A stretch of 64,000 bases of DNA from an uncultured Tateyamaria sp. (GCF_947496075.1 NZ_CANMBJ010000001.1:558001-622000); one strand, 5' to 3'. Counted from the first letter of the stretch, positions 35,740 through 45,253 are shown. The notes: a model not told the origin generated them from the sequence alone. Numbers and translations: made by a program.

Positions 35740-35943
35740 ATGATCAAATTTATCAAAAACTTCCGCAAAGACGAAAACGGTGCCGTGACTGTTGACTGGG
35801 TTGTTCTGACCGCAGCCGTTGTTGGCCTGGCGATCGCAGCCTACACTTCGATCCAGTCCGGTGCAGAAGACCTGACAGCCGCCACCGAGACGTTCCTTGG
35901 TGAGCAAACTGTTGGTTCGATCGGCGCACCTGCTGGCGAATAA
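35740..35943 (+). CDS. Flp family type IVb pilin (first copy)
   Basis: The 67-aa prepilin has leader MIKFIKNFRKDENG, a predicted cleavage after Gly14, and mature start AVTVDWVVLTAAVVGLAIAA. Flp pilins usually have Glu-Tyr at mature positions 5-6; here it is Asp-Trp. A hydrophobic helix is followed by a short acidic C-terminal tail ending GAPAGE. A ribosome site GGAGG and a strong terminator flank it, so it is likely monocistronic and highly expressed. A second copy lies about 100 bp downstream. The prepilin peptidase for this locus is at 46.1 kb. Confidence 0.88.
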   Translation: MIKFIKNFRKDENGAVTVDWVVLTAAVVGLAIAAYTSIQSGAEDLTAATETFLGEQTVGSIGAPAGE

Positions 35944-35969
35944 TAGTTCCGGCGTAATCGTCTGAACAA

Positions 35970-36006
35970 AGGGGCCGTGACCGCAACCGGACGCGGCCCC
36001 TATTTT
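35970..36006 (+). terminator. Terminator after first flp pilin
   Basis: AGGGGCCG at 35970-35977 pairs with CGGCCCCT at 35994-36001, followed by ATTTTAATT. It separates the two pilin genes. Confidence 0.8.
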
Positions 36007-36041
36007 AATTGAAGTCATTCGAGCATGTGTAGAGGTTGATG

Positions 36042-36227
36042 ATGATCCAGTTCCTGAAAAACTTCGGACGCAGTGAACGCGGTGCAGTGACAGTCGATTG
36101 GGTTGTTCTGTGCGCGGCAGTCGTCGGCTTGGCAATTCTCATCGTCACGACCATGCAATCTGGCGCATTAACGCTGGCAGGCAATGTCGGAACATTCTTT
36201 GATGCTCACTTCTTCGCTGGGGAATAG
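36042..36227 (+). CDS. Flp family type IVb pilin (second copy)
   Basis: The second 61-aa pilin has leader MIQFLKNFGRSERG and mature start AVTVDWVVLCAAVVGLAILI. It differs from the first copy by an extra Cys in the helix and a different tail (GTFFDAHFFAGE). The start at 36042 gives the same leader phasing as the first copy and lies 6 bp from AGAGG; an ATG at 36039 is possible. It has its own terminator. Divergence of the tail suggests separate roles or subunit mixtures. Confidence 0.85.
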   Translation: MIQFLKNFGRSERGAVTVDWVVLCAAVVGLAILIVTTMQSGALTLAGNVGTFFDAHFFAGE

Positions 36228-36253
36228 TCCAGCACAAGAAGCCGTTTATGGTC

Positions 36254-36296
36254 AAAGGCCCGGCCGCTATATGCGCGCCGGGCCTTTGCTTTTTTA
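36254..36296 (+). terminator. Strong terminator after second flp pilin
   Basis: AAAGGCCCGGC pairs with GCCGGGCCTTT (11-bp perfect stem, 12-base loop), followed by a run of T residues (GCTTTTTT). Confidence 0.9.
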
Positions 36297-36425
36297 AACA
36301 AATACCGACCTGAATGCCTCGTGCCTTCCTCACCCCTTCCCAGAAATCGCCACATTCTTCCGTTAATAAAGTCGCAAGAGGTTCCGCCCGTTCCGGAGTA
36401 GGAGCCCAAGCAATGAGGTAATGAA

Positions 36426-37283
36426 ATGCGACTGGTATTCGGATTGGTCTTGCTCGCGGGCATCGCGCTGGCGGGCGGGGCTGTTTACATGGCCAAAAAC
36501 TATATCGGGAAGTATCAGGTGGCCTTGGCCGCCGAACGCGCCCAACGCGAGAAAATCGTACCGACGATTCCGGTCTATGTCGCGGACCGTCAACTAAAGT
36601 ACGGTGAAGCGCTAACTGCTGAAGATGTGCGTGCCGTGGATTGGCCCGAAACGTCCGTGCCCGAAGGCGCGTTTACCGAAGACAACCCTCTCTTTCCCGA
36701 CGGCGTGACCGAACACCGCGTTGTTCTCCGCACAATGGAGAAGCACGAGGCGGTCCTTGCCGTCAAAGTGACGGAACCTGGTGAAGAAGCCGGCCTGACA
36801 TCTCGTCTTGAGCGCGGCATGCGCGCATTTGCCATTCGAGTCGACGTTGCAACCGGTGTTTCCGGATTCCTGCGCCCCGGTGACCGAGTGGATGTGTATT
36901 GGACCGGTCGAGTCGACAGAACCCTGGATCAAAGCCGCGGCGAAGTCACCAAGCTGATCCAGCCCGCCATCAAATTGATTGCCATTGACCAGAACGCTGC
37001 CGGAGACGTCGATGGCACGGTCATTGCGCAGACCGTGACGGTCGCCGTCGCCCCGGCACAAGTAGCTAAGCTGGCTCAGGCACAATCCACTGGACGCCTT
37101 TCACTGTCCCTCGTCGGAGCCGAGGACGACACCGTCGCAGGTGCCATCGAAGTGGATCAACGCGCCCTTCTTGGCATCGAAAGCAAAGCCGTGAAGGTCG
37201 AAGTGGAAGAAGAAAAGACCTGTTCGATCCGGACGCGCCGCGGCGCGGACGTCGTACAAATTCCGATCCCCTGCACCAACTGA
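36426..37283 (+). CDS. cpaB: Flp pilus assembly protein CpaB (RcpC)
   Basis: The 285-aa protein has an N-terminal membrane anchor (VFGLVLLAGIALAGGAVYMA) and the SAF-type domain (VPTIPVYVADRQLKYGEALT, then DWPETSVPEGAF). FAIRVDVATGVSGFLRPGDRVD is the CpaB/FlgA-like segment, and a C-terminal pair of cysteines follows. It lies in the periplasm and probably couples the secretin to the inner-membrane machine. It is the first gene of the main assembly set; a terminator-like hairpin follows. Confidence 0.92.
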   Translation: MRLVFGLVLLAGIALAGGAVYMAKNYIGKYQVALAAERAQREKIVPTIPVYVADRQLKYGEALTAEDVRAVDWPETSVPEGAFTEDNPLFPDGVTEHRVVLRTMEKHEAVLAVKVTEPGEEAGLTSRLERGMRAFAIRVDVATGVSGFLRPGDRVDVYWTGRVDRTLDQSRGEVTKLIQPAIKLIAIDQNAAGDVDGTVIAQTVTVAVAPAQVAKLAQAQSTGRLSLSLVGAEDDTVAGAIEVDQRALLGIESKAVKVEVEEEKTCSIRTRRGADVVQIPIPCTN

Positions 37284-37306
37284 TTGCCCCCATTTCAATC
37301 ACTTAC

Positions 37307-37336
37307 ACCGGCGTCACCTCTTGTGGCGCCGGTTTT
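37307..37336 (+). terminator. Terminator-like hairpin between cpaB and cpaC
   Basis: ACCGGCGTCAC, loop CTCTT, GTGGCGCCGGT form an 11-bp stem with one G-U pair, followed by TTT. It splits cpaB from cpaC transcripts or attenuates between them. Confidence 0.65.
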
Positions 37337-37482
37337 CAACTTTACCTTCTGTTGCCAGTTGTCCACATAAAAGAATCACCTGAACCCATTGATTCTTGCA
37401 AAAAAATCTAAACTGCCGCATGGTATCAAGCATCACGGGCATCAAGACCCGGCATCGAGGCGTGATCAAAAAGGCAGGTCAC

Positions 37483-38910
37483 ATGAAAATTGACGGATTC
37501 TTCAAGGCGGCCCTTCTGGGGCTGTGTTTTGCTGCAGGCCCCATTGTAGAAGTGGCGCAGGCAGAAAACTTGCGGGTGGTACGCAAGTCCACAGATTCGA
37601 CCCTGAGCGTGCCGATGAACCGCGCGGTCGTGGTCGAAAGCGAAACAGCATTCGCCGAACTGAGTATCGCCAACCCGGCGATCGCAGATATCTCATCGCT
37701 CAGCGACAAGACAATCTATGTCTTGGGCAAGGCACCGGGCCTGACGACGCTCACTCTGCTGGATGCAAACGGTCGACTGATCACAAACGTGAACGTGCGT
37801 GTGTCGGCAGACATCTCCGAATTCAAAGAGCGGTTACGCCAAATCTTGCCCGGCGAGAAGATTGAAGTGCGGACCGCCAATGACGGTATCGTATTGTCCG
37901 GCATAGTATCGTCCAGCGCGCGCCTGCAGCGGGCCCTGGATCTGGCGGAACGCTACGCCGAAGGACGCGTCAGCAACCTGATGAGCGTTGGCGGCATTCA
38001 GCAGGTATTGCTGAAGGTGCGCTTTGCTGAAATGAACCGCAGCGTGTCGAAGTCGCTCAGCTCGTCCCTGTCCTTGAACGGAAGCCTGTTTTCCGGTGAC
38101 GTTGACGTAAACGGTGGATCCGGGACAACGGTGGGATCCGGGGCGCTGCAACGGTCACTTGACAACCTCGTACCAGCCACCAACGAAAACAACGGCGCAA
38201 TCGTCTTTGGCTTCAATGCCGGAAGCACGCGCGTCGGCCTTTTGCTGGAAGCCCTTGAAACCAAAGGGGTTGTGCGCACTTTGGCTGAGCCAAACCTCGT
38301 TGCCCTATCAGGTCAAGAGGCACGTTTTCTCGCCGGTGGTGAATATCCGGTTCCGATTGCACAGGAAGACGGCGTTATCACCGTTGAATTCAAACCCTTC
38401 GGTATCCAGCTGAGCTTTATCCCCCGGGTTGTCGACAAGGATCTGATCAACCTGGAACTTGAAGCAGCCGTGTCCGACATCGACCCGAACAACGGCCTGT
38501 CCTTCGATGGCTTCACCATTGATGCATTCAGCCGCCGCGAAACCGCGACAACGGTCGAATTGCGTGATGGTGAAAGCTTTGCGATTGCTGGTCTACTCGA
38601 AGACAACTTTATCGACGAGAACCAGCAACTGCCATGGCTCGGTGATGTGCCGGTATTGGGCGCCCTCTTCCGGTCAGCGTCCTATCAGCGCGACCAGTCA
38701 GAACTGGTGATTATAATCACCGCACACCTCGTTTCTCCGGTTCGTGGCGATGCACTGGCGCTGCCAACGGATCGGATCAAACCTCCAAGCGAGCGGGACT
38801 TGTTCCTCTTCGGTCGGACCGCCGCCGGCACACGAGCGCCCGAACAGGGCGGTGCAGGCGAGGTTGCCAAGCAGGACTTCTCCGGCTCATATGGATACGT
38901 GTTGGACTAA
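37483..38910 (+). CDS. cpaC: Type II/III secretin CpaC (RcpA)
   Basis: The 475-aa outer-membrane secretin has a signal peptide (FFKAALLGLCFAAGPIVEVAQA). Its N-terminal BON/pilus-type domain is LSVPMNRAVVVESETAFAEL. The secretin core includes VLLKVRFAEMNRSVSKSL, VRTLAEPNLVALSGQEARFL, GGEYPVPIAQ and IQLSFIPRVVDKDLINLELE. ATG 37483 follows GGCAGG. It follows cpaB across a hairpin and precedes an OmpA lipoprotein by 10 bp. Confidence 0.92.
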   Translation: MKIDGFFKAALLGLCFAAGPIVEVAQAENLRVVRKSTDSTLSVPMNRAVVVESETAFAELSIANPAIADISSLSDKTIYVLGKAPGLTTLTLLDANGRLITNVNVRVSADISEFKERLRQILPGEKIEVRTANDGIVLSGIVSSSARLQRALDLAERYAEGRVSNLMSVGGIQQVLLKVRFAEMNRSVSKSLSSSLSLNGSLFSGDVDVNGGSGTTVGSGALQRSLDNLVPATNENNGAIVFGFNAGSTRVGLLLEALETKGVVRTLAEPNLVALSGQEARFLAGGEYPVPIAQEDGVITVEFKPFGIQLSFIPRVVDKDLINLELEAAVSDIDPNNGLSFDGFTIDAFSRRETATTVELRDGESFAIAGLLEDNFIDENQQLPWLGDVPVLGALFRSASYQRDQSELVIIITAHLVSPVRGDALALPTDRIKPPSERDLFLFGRTAAGTRAPEQGGAGEVAKQDFSGSYGYVLD

Positions 38911-38920
38911 GGACAGGATC

Positions 38921-39586
38921 ATGAAACCGATCTTCACCGTCGCATTGGCAAGCAGTTTGGCCCTTGGTGCCTGCACAGCATCCAATGATCCCGTCTATAC
39001 ACAGTTCTACCGCGAAGCGGGTGCAGTGGTAGATACGGGCCAGTTTGGAAACTCCACGGCAAACAATACGCTGATCCTGACGGGCGAACGCCAGTACACG
39101 TTCGATCTGGCGCGTCGTTTCGCATCAGAGGTCGGCACGACTGTCAATTTCGCGTTCAACTCTTCGCAACTTGATGCGGGTGCGCGTGATGTTCTTAGAG
39201 AACAGGCAATCTGGATCCGCCAATTCCCTGAGATCCGATTCCGCGTTTATGGGCATACGGATGCAGTTGGATCCGCTGCCTATAACAAACGTCTGGGCCT
39301 TGCCCGCGCAAACACGGTTGTACAATACCTCAGCACCCAAGGGATCAGCCGGTCACGCCTTGAGGCCGTGGCTTCGTTTGGCGAAACCCAGCCTTTGATC
39401 GTGACCCAAGGCCGCGAACGGCGCAACCGTCGCACCGTGACAGAGGTGAGTGGGTTCGTACAATCGCATCCCACCGTCCTGGATGGTAAATATGCTCAAA
39501 TCATCTATCGCGACTATGTTGAATCGGCTGTAGCGCCCACTGGGCTGACCGGCACAGCCGGCGCCGATCTCAGAACCGAACAGTAG
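38921..39586 (+). CDS. OmpA family lipoprotein in the tad locus
   Basis: The 221-aa protein starts with a lipobox signal (MKPIFTVALASSLALGAC) and ends with an OmpA-like peptidoglycan-binding domain: VNFAFNSSQLDAGARDVLRE, FRVYGHTDAVGSAAYNKRLG and LARANTVVQYL. It occupies the place that CpaD or TadG-like proteins take elsewhere, probably anchoring the secretin to the wall. It starts 11 bases after the cpaC stop. A 14-bp terminator follows. Confidence 0.88.
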   Translation: MKPIFTVALASSLALGACTASNDPVYTQFYREAGAVVDTGQFGNSTANNTLILTGERQYTFDLARRFASEVGTTVNFAFNSSQLDAGARDVLREQAIWIRQFPEIRFRVYGHTDAVGSAAYNKRLGLARANTVVQYLSTQGISRSRLEAVASFGETQPLIVTQGRERRNRRTVTEVSGFVQSHPTVLDGKYAQIIYRDYVESAVAPTGLTGTAGADLRTEQ

Positions 39587-39610
39587 CAAAACTCCTGTCC
39601 ATCTACGTAG

Positions 39611-39642
39611 GGGGCCCGCAGACAATCCTGTCTGCGGGCCCC
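39611..39642 (+). terminator. Terminator after OmpA lipoprotein
   Basis: GGGGCCCGCAGACA, loop ATCC, TGTCTGCGGGCCCC form a perfect 14-bp stem, followed by TTATCGTTC. Confidence 0.88.
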
Positions 39643-39823
39643 TTATCGTTCTGAGATACCCAACAATTGGAGCTTTTTGGCCCAAATCTCGCCTGAATTC
39701 GTTGCGACAACTGCCCCTGAGGACACGTATGCCCGGCAAAAGCACCGGGTGAGGGCCGCAGCATCCACATGCCGAAACGGCAAAACCGGATGCCACGCCC
39801 ATTGAGCAAAGGACGAGTGGGCA

Positions 39824-41062
39824 ATGAGCAGCGCAATGCCGCAACCAGAAACTGCACCAATCACGGCCTGTACCATCAGCCGTGATGTTCAGAATTTCGA
39901 CTTGTTGATCGAGGACATGGAGCAAGCACTGGGCGAAGCCTGGGGCGATCTTGGTTTTGCCGAAGCCTTGGCCTTTTTCAATCAACCCGATGCCGAAGCC
40001 ATGGAATTTGTGGCGCTGGCACTGAATGAAGAAGACGAAGACAACCTCGTTCTTCTGGGCGAGATCATCACCCAAGCCAAAGCCCATGGCATAAAGGTGA
40101 TCCTGATCGCCGAAGACGTCACGCCTGCATCCTTGCATCAGCTGCTGCGCCAAGGGGCTGACGAGTTTGTCCCCTACCCGCTTCCCGAAGGCGAATTACA
40201 GCAAGCGATAGATCGCCTGAAATCCAGTGGGCAACCTCAGCCTGCCAATGATGAGAAGACTGCAAACCTAAAATCCGGTGCGGATAAACAAGGTGCCATC
40301 TTTGTGTGTCATGGTGTGGCCGGAGGGACAGGCGCCACGACGCTGGCTGTAAACCTCGCTTGGGAATTGGCGTTGCTGTGTGACGGCGATACACCCTCAG
40401 TCTGCTTGTTGGACCTTGACTTTCAGTTTGGCTCGACCTCGACCTATCTCGATCTGCCGCGGCGCGAAGCCGTATTTGAAATGCTGTCGGACACCGAAAG
40501 CATGGACGACGAAATCTTTGGCCAATCGCTTTTGACATTCGAAGAAAAATTGCAGGTGCTGACGGCACCGGCTGACATGATCCCACTGGATCTTGTCGCA
40601 CCCGAAGACGTGAGCCGGGTGATTGAAATGGCACGTGCGCATTTCGACTATGTCGTAGTCGATATGCCTTCGACGCTCGTCCAGTGGACAGAAACCGTAC
40701 TGACCGCATCGCATCTCTATTTCACCACGCTTGAGATGGATATGCGATCGGCCCAGAACACGCTGCGTTTCAAACGCGCCCTGCAAGCCGAAGACCTGCC
40801 CATCGAAAAGCTGCGCTACGTGCTGAACCGTGCACCGAAGTTCACCGATCTGGGAGGCAAAGCCCGGGTCAAGCGCTTGTCTGAAAGTCTGGACATCTCG
40901 GTCGAGGTGCAATTGCCGGATGGTGGCAAGCCGATCAGCCAAGGCGCTGATCATGGCGTGCCGCTGGCAAGCTCGGCCACCAAGAACCCGCTGCGCCGCG
41001 AAATCGCCAAGCTGGCCGCATCCATCCACGAACTCAGCGAGGACCACGCCAAAGCGGCGTGA
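39824..41062 (+). CDS. cpaE: Pilus assembly ATPase CpaE (TadZ)
   Basis: The 412-aa protein has an N-terminal atypical receiver-like domain (about 14-135) and a MinD/ParA-like ATPase. The Walker A reads GVAGGTGATTLAVNLAW (165-181): the signature lysine is Ala171, as in TadZ proteins that bind but hardly hydrolyse ATP. LLDLDFQFGSTSTYLDL and VVDMPSTLVQWTETVL complete the nucleotide site. TadZ localises the pilus machine to a pole. The long insert of 100 Asp/Glu-rich residues is ordinary. Confidence 0.92.
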   Translation: MSSAMPQPETAPITACTISRDVQNFDLLIEDMEQALGEAWGDLGFAEALAFFNQPDAEAMEFVALALNEEDEDNLVLLGEIITQAKAHGIKVILIAEDVTPASLHQLLRQGADEFVPYPLPEGELQQAIDRLKSSGQPQPANDEKTANLKSGADKQGAIFVCHGVAGGTGATTLAVNLAWELALLCDGDTPSVCLLDLDFQFGSTSTYLDLPRREAVFEMLSDTESMDDEIFGQSLLTFEEKLQVLTAPADMIPLDLVAPEDVSRVIEMARAHFDYVVVDMPSTLVQWTETVLTASHLYFTTLEMDMRSAQNTLRFKRALQAEDLPIEKLRYVLNRAPKFTDLGGKARVKRLSESLDISVEVQLPDGGKPISQGADHGVPLASSATKNPLRREIAKLAASIHELSEDHAKAA

Positions 41063-41085
41063 TCCGTTAATCGGAGGATCCCTCG

Positions 41086-42516
41086 ATGTTTTCCAAGTAC
41101 AAAAAGGCCGAACCCAAGCCAGTCGCAGCGCCGGCGGAAAAGGTCGCGGAATTGCCCAAGGCCGACGAGAAGCCCAAGATTGCGCGCAAGGCGAACCCAT
41201 CCCAACCCGCGACCGTCACTCCGATGGACAAGGAACGCAAGCGTAAGGAACGCATGGGCGAGATCAAACTCGAACTGCACCGCGCGCTGTTGGACAACCT
41301 GAACCTGGCGGCCCTCGAACATGCGACCGAACAGGACCTGCGCCAGGAAATCAGCGCCATTTCGTCCGAGGTTCTGACGGAAAAGAACATCATCCTGAAC
41401 CGTGAGGATCGCCAGACCCTCAACCAGGAACTGTTTGACGAAGTGACGGGGCTCGGGCCCCTTGAAACGCTTTTGAAAGACGAAAGCGTCAACGATATTC
41501 TGGTCAACGGCCCGCAGCAGATCTTTGTTGAGCGGTCGGGCAAGCTGGAACTGACCGACGTCACGTTCAAGGACGAACGCCACCTGCTGCGCATCATCGA
41601 CAAGATCGTGAGCGCTGTGGGTCGTCGTGTCGACGAATCCAACCCCTATGTGGACGCCCGTTTGCAGGACGGCTCGCGTTTCAATGCCATGGTGCCCCCC
41701 ATCGCGGTGGACGGCAGCCTCGTCTCCATCAGGAAGTTCAAAAAGGATAAGCTGGGTATCGATGACCTGGTCAATTTCGGTGCTTTCACCGAAGAGATGG
41801 CCGCCTATCTGCAGGCTGCGGTCGCCACACGGCTGAATGTGATCGTGTCGGGCGGTACCGGGTCCGGGAAAACGACCACTCTGAATGCGCTGTCGTCCTT
41901 CATCGACAATGCCGAACGTATCCTGACAATCGAGGATACGGCGGAACTCCAGCTGCAACAGACCCATGTGGGCCGGATGGAAAGCCGCCCGCCCAACGTC
42001 GAAGGCAAGGGCGAGGTGTCCCCACGCGATTGTCTGAAAAACGCGCTGCGTATGCGCCCCGACCGCATCATCGTGGGCGAAACGCGAGGCGAGGAAGTCA
42101 TCGACATGCTCCAGGCCATGAACACCGGCCACGACGGGTCCATGACCACGATCCACGCCAACTCCGCCCGCGATGGGGTCAGCCGCCTGGAGAACATGAT
42201 CGCCATGGCTGGGATCGAAATGCCGCTCAAGGCGGTGCGCTCGCAAATCTCCTCGGCTGTGAACCTGATCGTGCAGGCCTCGCGTCTGCAGGACGGCTCG
42301 CGCCGCATGACGTCGATCACCGAGATCACCGGCATGGAGGGCGACGTGATTTCCATGCAGGAAGTGTTCCGCTTCCAGCGCGTGGGCCTCACGCCCGACA
42401 ACAAGATCATAGGTCACTTCACCGCCACAGGCGTGCGCTCGCACTATTCCGAACGCTTCCGCATGTGGGGCTATGACCTGCCCGCATCCATCTACGAACC
42501 CGTCGCCGCCCAATAA
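41086..42516 (+). CDS. cpaF: Pilus assembly / secretion ATPase CpaF (TadA)
   Basis: The 476-aa VirB11-like hexameric ATPase powers pilus extension. Walker A GGTGSGKT is at 256-263; the Asp box [20 protein letters not shown], Walker B-like [20 protein letters not shown] and His box [20 protein letters not shown] are all present. The first 50 residues are Lys/Pro-rich and probably flexible. It is followed by tadB with a 12-bp gap. Confidence 0.95.
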   Translation: MFSKYKKAEPKPVAAPAEKVAELPKADEKPKIARKANPSQPATVTPMDKERKRKERMGEIKLELHRALLDNLNLAALEHATEQDLRQEISAISSEVLTEKNIILNREDRQTLNQELFDEVTGLGPLETLLKDESVNDILVNGPQQIFVERSGKLELTDVTFKDERHLLRIIDKIVSAVGRRVDESNPYVDARLQDGSRFNAMVPPIAVDGSLVSIRKFKKDKLGIDDLVNFGAFTEEMAAYLQAAVATRLNVIVSGGTGSGKTTTLNALSSFIDNAERILTIEDTAELQLQQTHVGRMESRPPNVEGKGEVSPRDCLKNALRMRPDRIIVGETRGEEVIDMLQAMNTGHDGSMTTIHANSARDGVSRLENMIAMAGIEMPLKAVRSQISSAVNLIVQASRLQDGSRRMTSITEITGMEGDVISMQEVFRFQRVGLTPDNKIIGHFTATGVRSHYSERFRMWGYDLPASIYEPVAAQ

Positions 42517-42528
42517 GGATCCGAAGCC

Positions 42529-43494
42529 ATGAGTGCAGAACCAATTATCTACGGCCTGATCTTTATCGGCGTTCTGGTACTGGTCGAAGGCCTGTACCTT
42601 GTCGCCTTTGGTAAGTCGATCAGCCTCAACAGCCGTGTGAACCGCCGCCTTGAAATGCTGAACAAGGCCGGGGGTCGCCGCGAGGAAGTGCTCGAACAAC
42701 TCCGCAAGGAGATGCAGCAGCACATGGGCGCGCGGTCCATCCCGCTCTATTCGCTGCTGGCGGACAAAGCGCAAAAGGCCGCCATTGCATTCACGCCTCA
42801 ACAGCTGATCATGATCATGGGTGGCCTGTCAGTGGTGGCCTTTGTCGGGCTCAGCGTGGGGACGGAAACAGACACGCCCGTGCGCATCCTCATGTCCATC
42901 GGCATCGGCATCGGTGCGGTGTATTTCTGGGTGTCGTCCAAGGCCAACAAACGGCTCAGTATGCTCGAAGAGCAACTGCCGGACGCTGTTGAGCTCATGG
43001 TGCGCTCCTTGCGCGTCGGTCACCCGTTCAGCTCGGCCATCCAGATCGTATCGAAAGAGGTGCAGGACCCCCTGGCTTCGGAATTCGGACTTATCGCCGA
43101 TGAGAGCGCCTTTGGCCGTGACGTGGGCGAAAGCCTCAAGGACATGGCCGAACGGCTCGACATGCAGGATTTGCGCTTCCTGTCAGTCGCGGTGACGATC
43201 CAACAGCAATCTGGTGGTAACCTTGCTGAAATCCTCGCCGGTCTGGCCAAGGTGATCCGCGCCCGCTTCCGCCTGTTCCGCCGGGTCAAGGCGATCACGG
43301 CCGAAGCCAAGTGGTCAGGTAAATTCCTGTCTGCCTTCCCTATCGTGGCGCTGATCGTGATCAACGTGACCGATCCGCACTATTACGACGACGTGCGCGA
43401 CCATGCCTATTTCATTCCCGCCTGCTTTGCCGTGGGTATCTTCCTGGCCGCAAACCTCATGGTGATGCGCGTCCTGACCAACATCAAAGTGTAA
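42529..43494 (+). CDS. tadB: Type II secretion F-domain protein TadB (CpaG)
   Basis: The 321-aa inner-membrane platform protein has helices near the N-terminus and two at the C-terminus, with a T2SSF domain between: LPDAVELMVRSLRVGHPFSS, FGRDVGESLKDMAERLDMQD, QQQSGGNLAEILAGLAKVIR. It pairs with TadC to convert ATPase motion to pilin extrusion. It is in the same operon as cpaF. Confidence 0.93.
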   Translation: MSAEPIIYGLIFIGVLVLVEGLYLVAFGKSISLNSRVNRRLEMLNKAGGRREEVLEQLRKEMQQHMGARSIPLYSLLADKAQKAAIAFTPQQLIMIMGGLSVVAFVGLSVGTETDTPVRILMSIGIGIGAVYFWVSSKANKRLSMLEEQLPDAVELMVRSLRVGHPFSSAIQIVSKEVQDPLASEFGLIADESAFGRDVGESLKDMAERLDMQDLRFLSVAVTIQQQSGGNLAEILAGLAKVIRARFRLFRRVKAITAEAKWSGKFLSAFPIVALIVINVTDPHYYDDVRDHAYFIPACFAVGIFLAANLMVMRVLTNIKV

Positions 43495-43504
43495 GGAGCT
43501 TGCC

Positions 43505-44485
43505 ATGGACGCCCTACTGCAACCCATAACGGATGCGCTTGGCCCGCTTGGCTTTATCGTGCTGGCTGGCGTGCTCGGTGTGATGATGGTCGCAATCGTG
43601 ATCATCATGATGCTGCGGCAACCCGAGGACCCGCTGACCAAGCTCAAGAAGTCGAGCCAGATGGCAACCGCCAGTGGCCCGAACAAAGAGCGCCTGCGCC
43701 AGGGCTCGCGCAACGAGCAGCTTGAACGGTTCTCGAAATTCCTTGAACCCGAGGATGTGGCCGAACTGTCCAAACGGCAATTGACCCTGCGTCAGGCGGG
43801 CTACCAGTCCCGTGACGCGGTGCGCATGTTCCACGCGGCCCAGTTCCTTCTGGGTGTCTTCGGTCTCGCGTTGGGTGTTGTTTACACCAACTTCATTGTT
43901 GGTACGGACAACATGACGACCCAAAAAATCATCATGTTCACCATTGGTCCCGGTGGCGCAGGCTACTACCTGCCCCAGTATTGGGTGACGCGCCGCGTCG
44001 AAAAGCGGAAGGAAGAGATCACGCAGGGCTTCCCTGACTCTTTGGACATGCTTCTGGTTTGCGTCGAAGCGGGTCAGTCTCTGGATCAGGCCATCACCCG
44101 CGTCGCCTCAGAATTGCGGGCGTCCTACCCCGCATTGGCCGATGAATTCATGATTGTCAGTCTTGAAATGAAGGCCGGTAAGGACAAGGTGACCGTGCTG
44201 AATGACATGGGCGAACGCTGCGGCGTGCAGGACGTGGCCAGCTTCGTGACCGTGCTGGTGCAATCCGCCAGCTTCGGTACGTCGATCGCCGAGGCGCTGC
44301 GGGTCTACGCGGGCGAGATGCGTGACAAGCGTGTCATGCGCGCAGAAGAGGCCGCCAATAAACTGCCAACCAAGATGACGCTTGCCACAATGATGCTGAC
44401 AGTGCCGCCTTTACTTATGATCCTCGTGGGGCCATCTGCGCACGGCATTACGCAATTTGGCAACATGAGTTCACTCGGCAACTAG
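43505..44485 (+). CDS. tadC: Type II secretion F-domain protein TadC (CpaH)
   Basis: The 326-aa partner of TadB has the T2SSF segment GFPDSLDMLLVCVEAGQSLD, ELRASYPALADEFMIVSLEM and VLVQSASFGTSIAEALRVYA. Hydrophobic helices lie near residues 15-35 and 115-160 and at the C-terminus. It starts 10 bases after tadB. A hairpin and two TPR lipoproteins follow. Confidence 0.93.
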   Translation: MDALLQPITDALGPLGFIVLAGVLGVMMVAIVIIMMLRQPEDPLTKLKKSSQMATASGPNKERLRQGSRNEQLERFSKFLEPEDVAELSKRQLTLRQAGYQSRDAVRMFHAAQFLLGVFGLALGVVYTNFIVGTDNMTTQKIIMFTIGPGGAGYYLPQYWVTRRVEKRKEEITQGFPDSLDMLLVCVEAGQSLDQAITRVASELRASYPALADEFMIVSLEMKAGKDKVTVLNDMGERCGVQDVASFVTVLVQSASFGTSIAEALRVYAGEMRDKRVMRAEEAANKLPTKMTLATMMLTVPPLLMILVGPSAHGITQFGNMSSLGN

Positions 44486-44514
44486 GCCAACGGCCTGACC
44501 CGTGCTACAACGCT

Positions 44515-44547
44515 TGCACCGCGCGTCCTTTTCGGGCGGGCGGTGCA
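44515..44547 (+). terminator. Hairpin after tadC
   Basis: TGCACCGC at 44515-44522 pairs with GCGGTGCA at 44540-44547, with extra inner pairing. There is no T-tract; it may reduce but not stop transcription into the TPR genes. Confidence 0.45.
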
Positions 44548-44561
44548 GTCAATAATGAGAC

Positions 44562-45146
44562 GTGGCAAAGACCACCATGATCACAGGCATCCGGGTATTC
44601 CTTGCCCTTCCCCTCACATTCGCCCTAACCGCTTGTGGAGAGCCGGGCATCGACGCTTCGCAGACCGGGCCGTTTGCCCCGGGCGTCGACCGCCGCGCAA
44701 ATGGGGTCGACGGTGTTGAAGTGGGCCACCGCCTCATTGCCGCGGGCGAATTTGAACTGGCCATCAAATCCTTTAATCGCGCCGCACTTGACCGGGGCGG
44801 GTTTGATGCTGAAATCCTGTCCGGCCTCGGCACTGCCAATCTCGGGCTTGGCAGATTGAACCAGGCTGAAAAGCTCTTGCGCCGCGCCACCACCGAATAT
44901 GATCCGGTCCCCTCTGATCTGAACAACCTTGGGGTTGTGTTGATGGAACAGGGCAAAACGGCCGAAGCCGTACAGATCTTTCGCCGTGCATTCGCATTGG
45001 ATGACGGAGAAAGCACACTTATTCGGGATAATTTGCGCTTGGCACTCGCAAAATCTGAAAATTCTGTTAGCGTAGCGCCCAATGAGAACCAGTATAAACT
45101 GGTCCGTCGAGGCAGCAGCGACTTTTTGATCCGCACTGCATCTTGA
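44562..45146 (+). CDS. TPR lipoprotein, TadD-like
   Basis: The 194-aa protein has a lipoprotein signal with lipobox near LTAC-GEPG and tetratricopeptide-like helices (AAGEFELAIKSFNRAALDRG, AEILSGLGTANLGLGRLNQA, LNNLGVVLMEQGKTAEAVQI). TadD-type lipoproteins help secretin assembly. The start may be GTG 44562 or ATG 44577; the second gives a shorter signal. It is the first of two TPR lipoproteins. Confidence 0.82.
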   Translation: MAKTTMITGIRVFLALPLTFALTACGEPGIDASQTGPFAPGVDRRANGVDGVEVGHRLIAAGEFELAIKSFNRAALDRGGFDAEILSGLGTANLGLGRLNQAEKLLRRATTEYDPVPSDLNNLGVVLMEQGKTAEAVQIFRRAFALDDGESTLIRDNLRLALAKSENSVSVAPNENQYKLVRRGSSDFLIRTAS

Positions 45147-45253
45147 TTTTTCCGCCTTCGGGTGGGTTTGAGGCTGCGCTATCATGGGCGCAAAAGGGAT
45201 GCGACCGGGCAGCAAAAAGCACGGCGCGAACGAGCAGGAAAAAGGACGCAAAC

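Noticed and set aside
40000-41062. Long open frames on the opposite strand of the cpaE-cpaF region
   Set aside because: They overlap strongly conserved genes in full and have no recognisable domains; GC-rich DNA gives such shadow frames.
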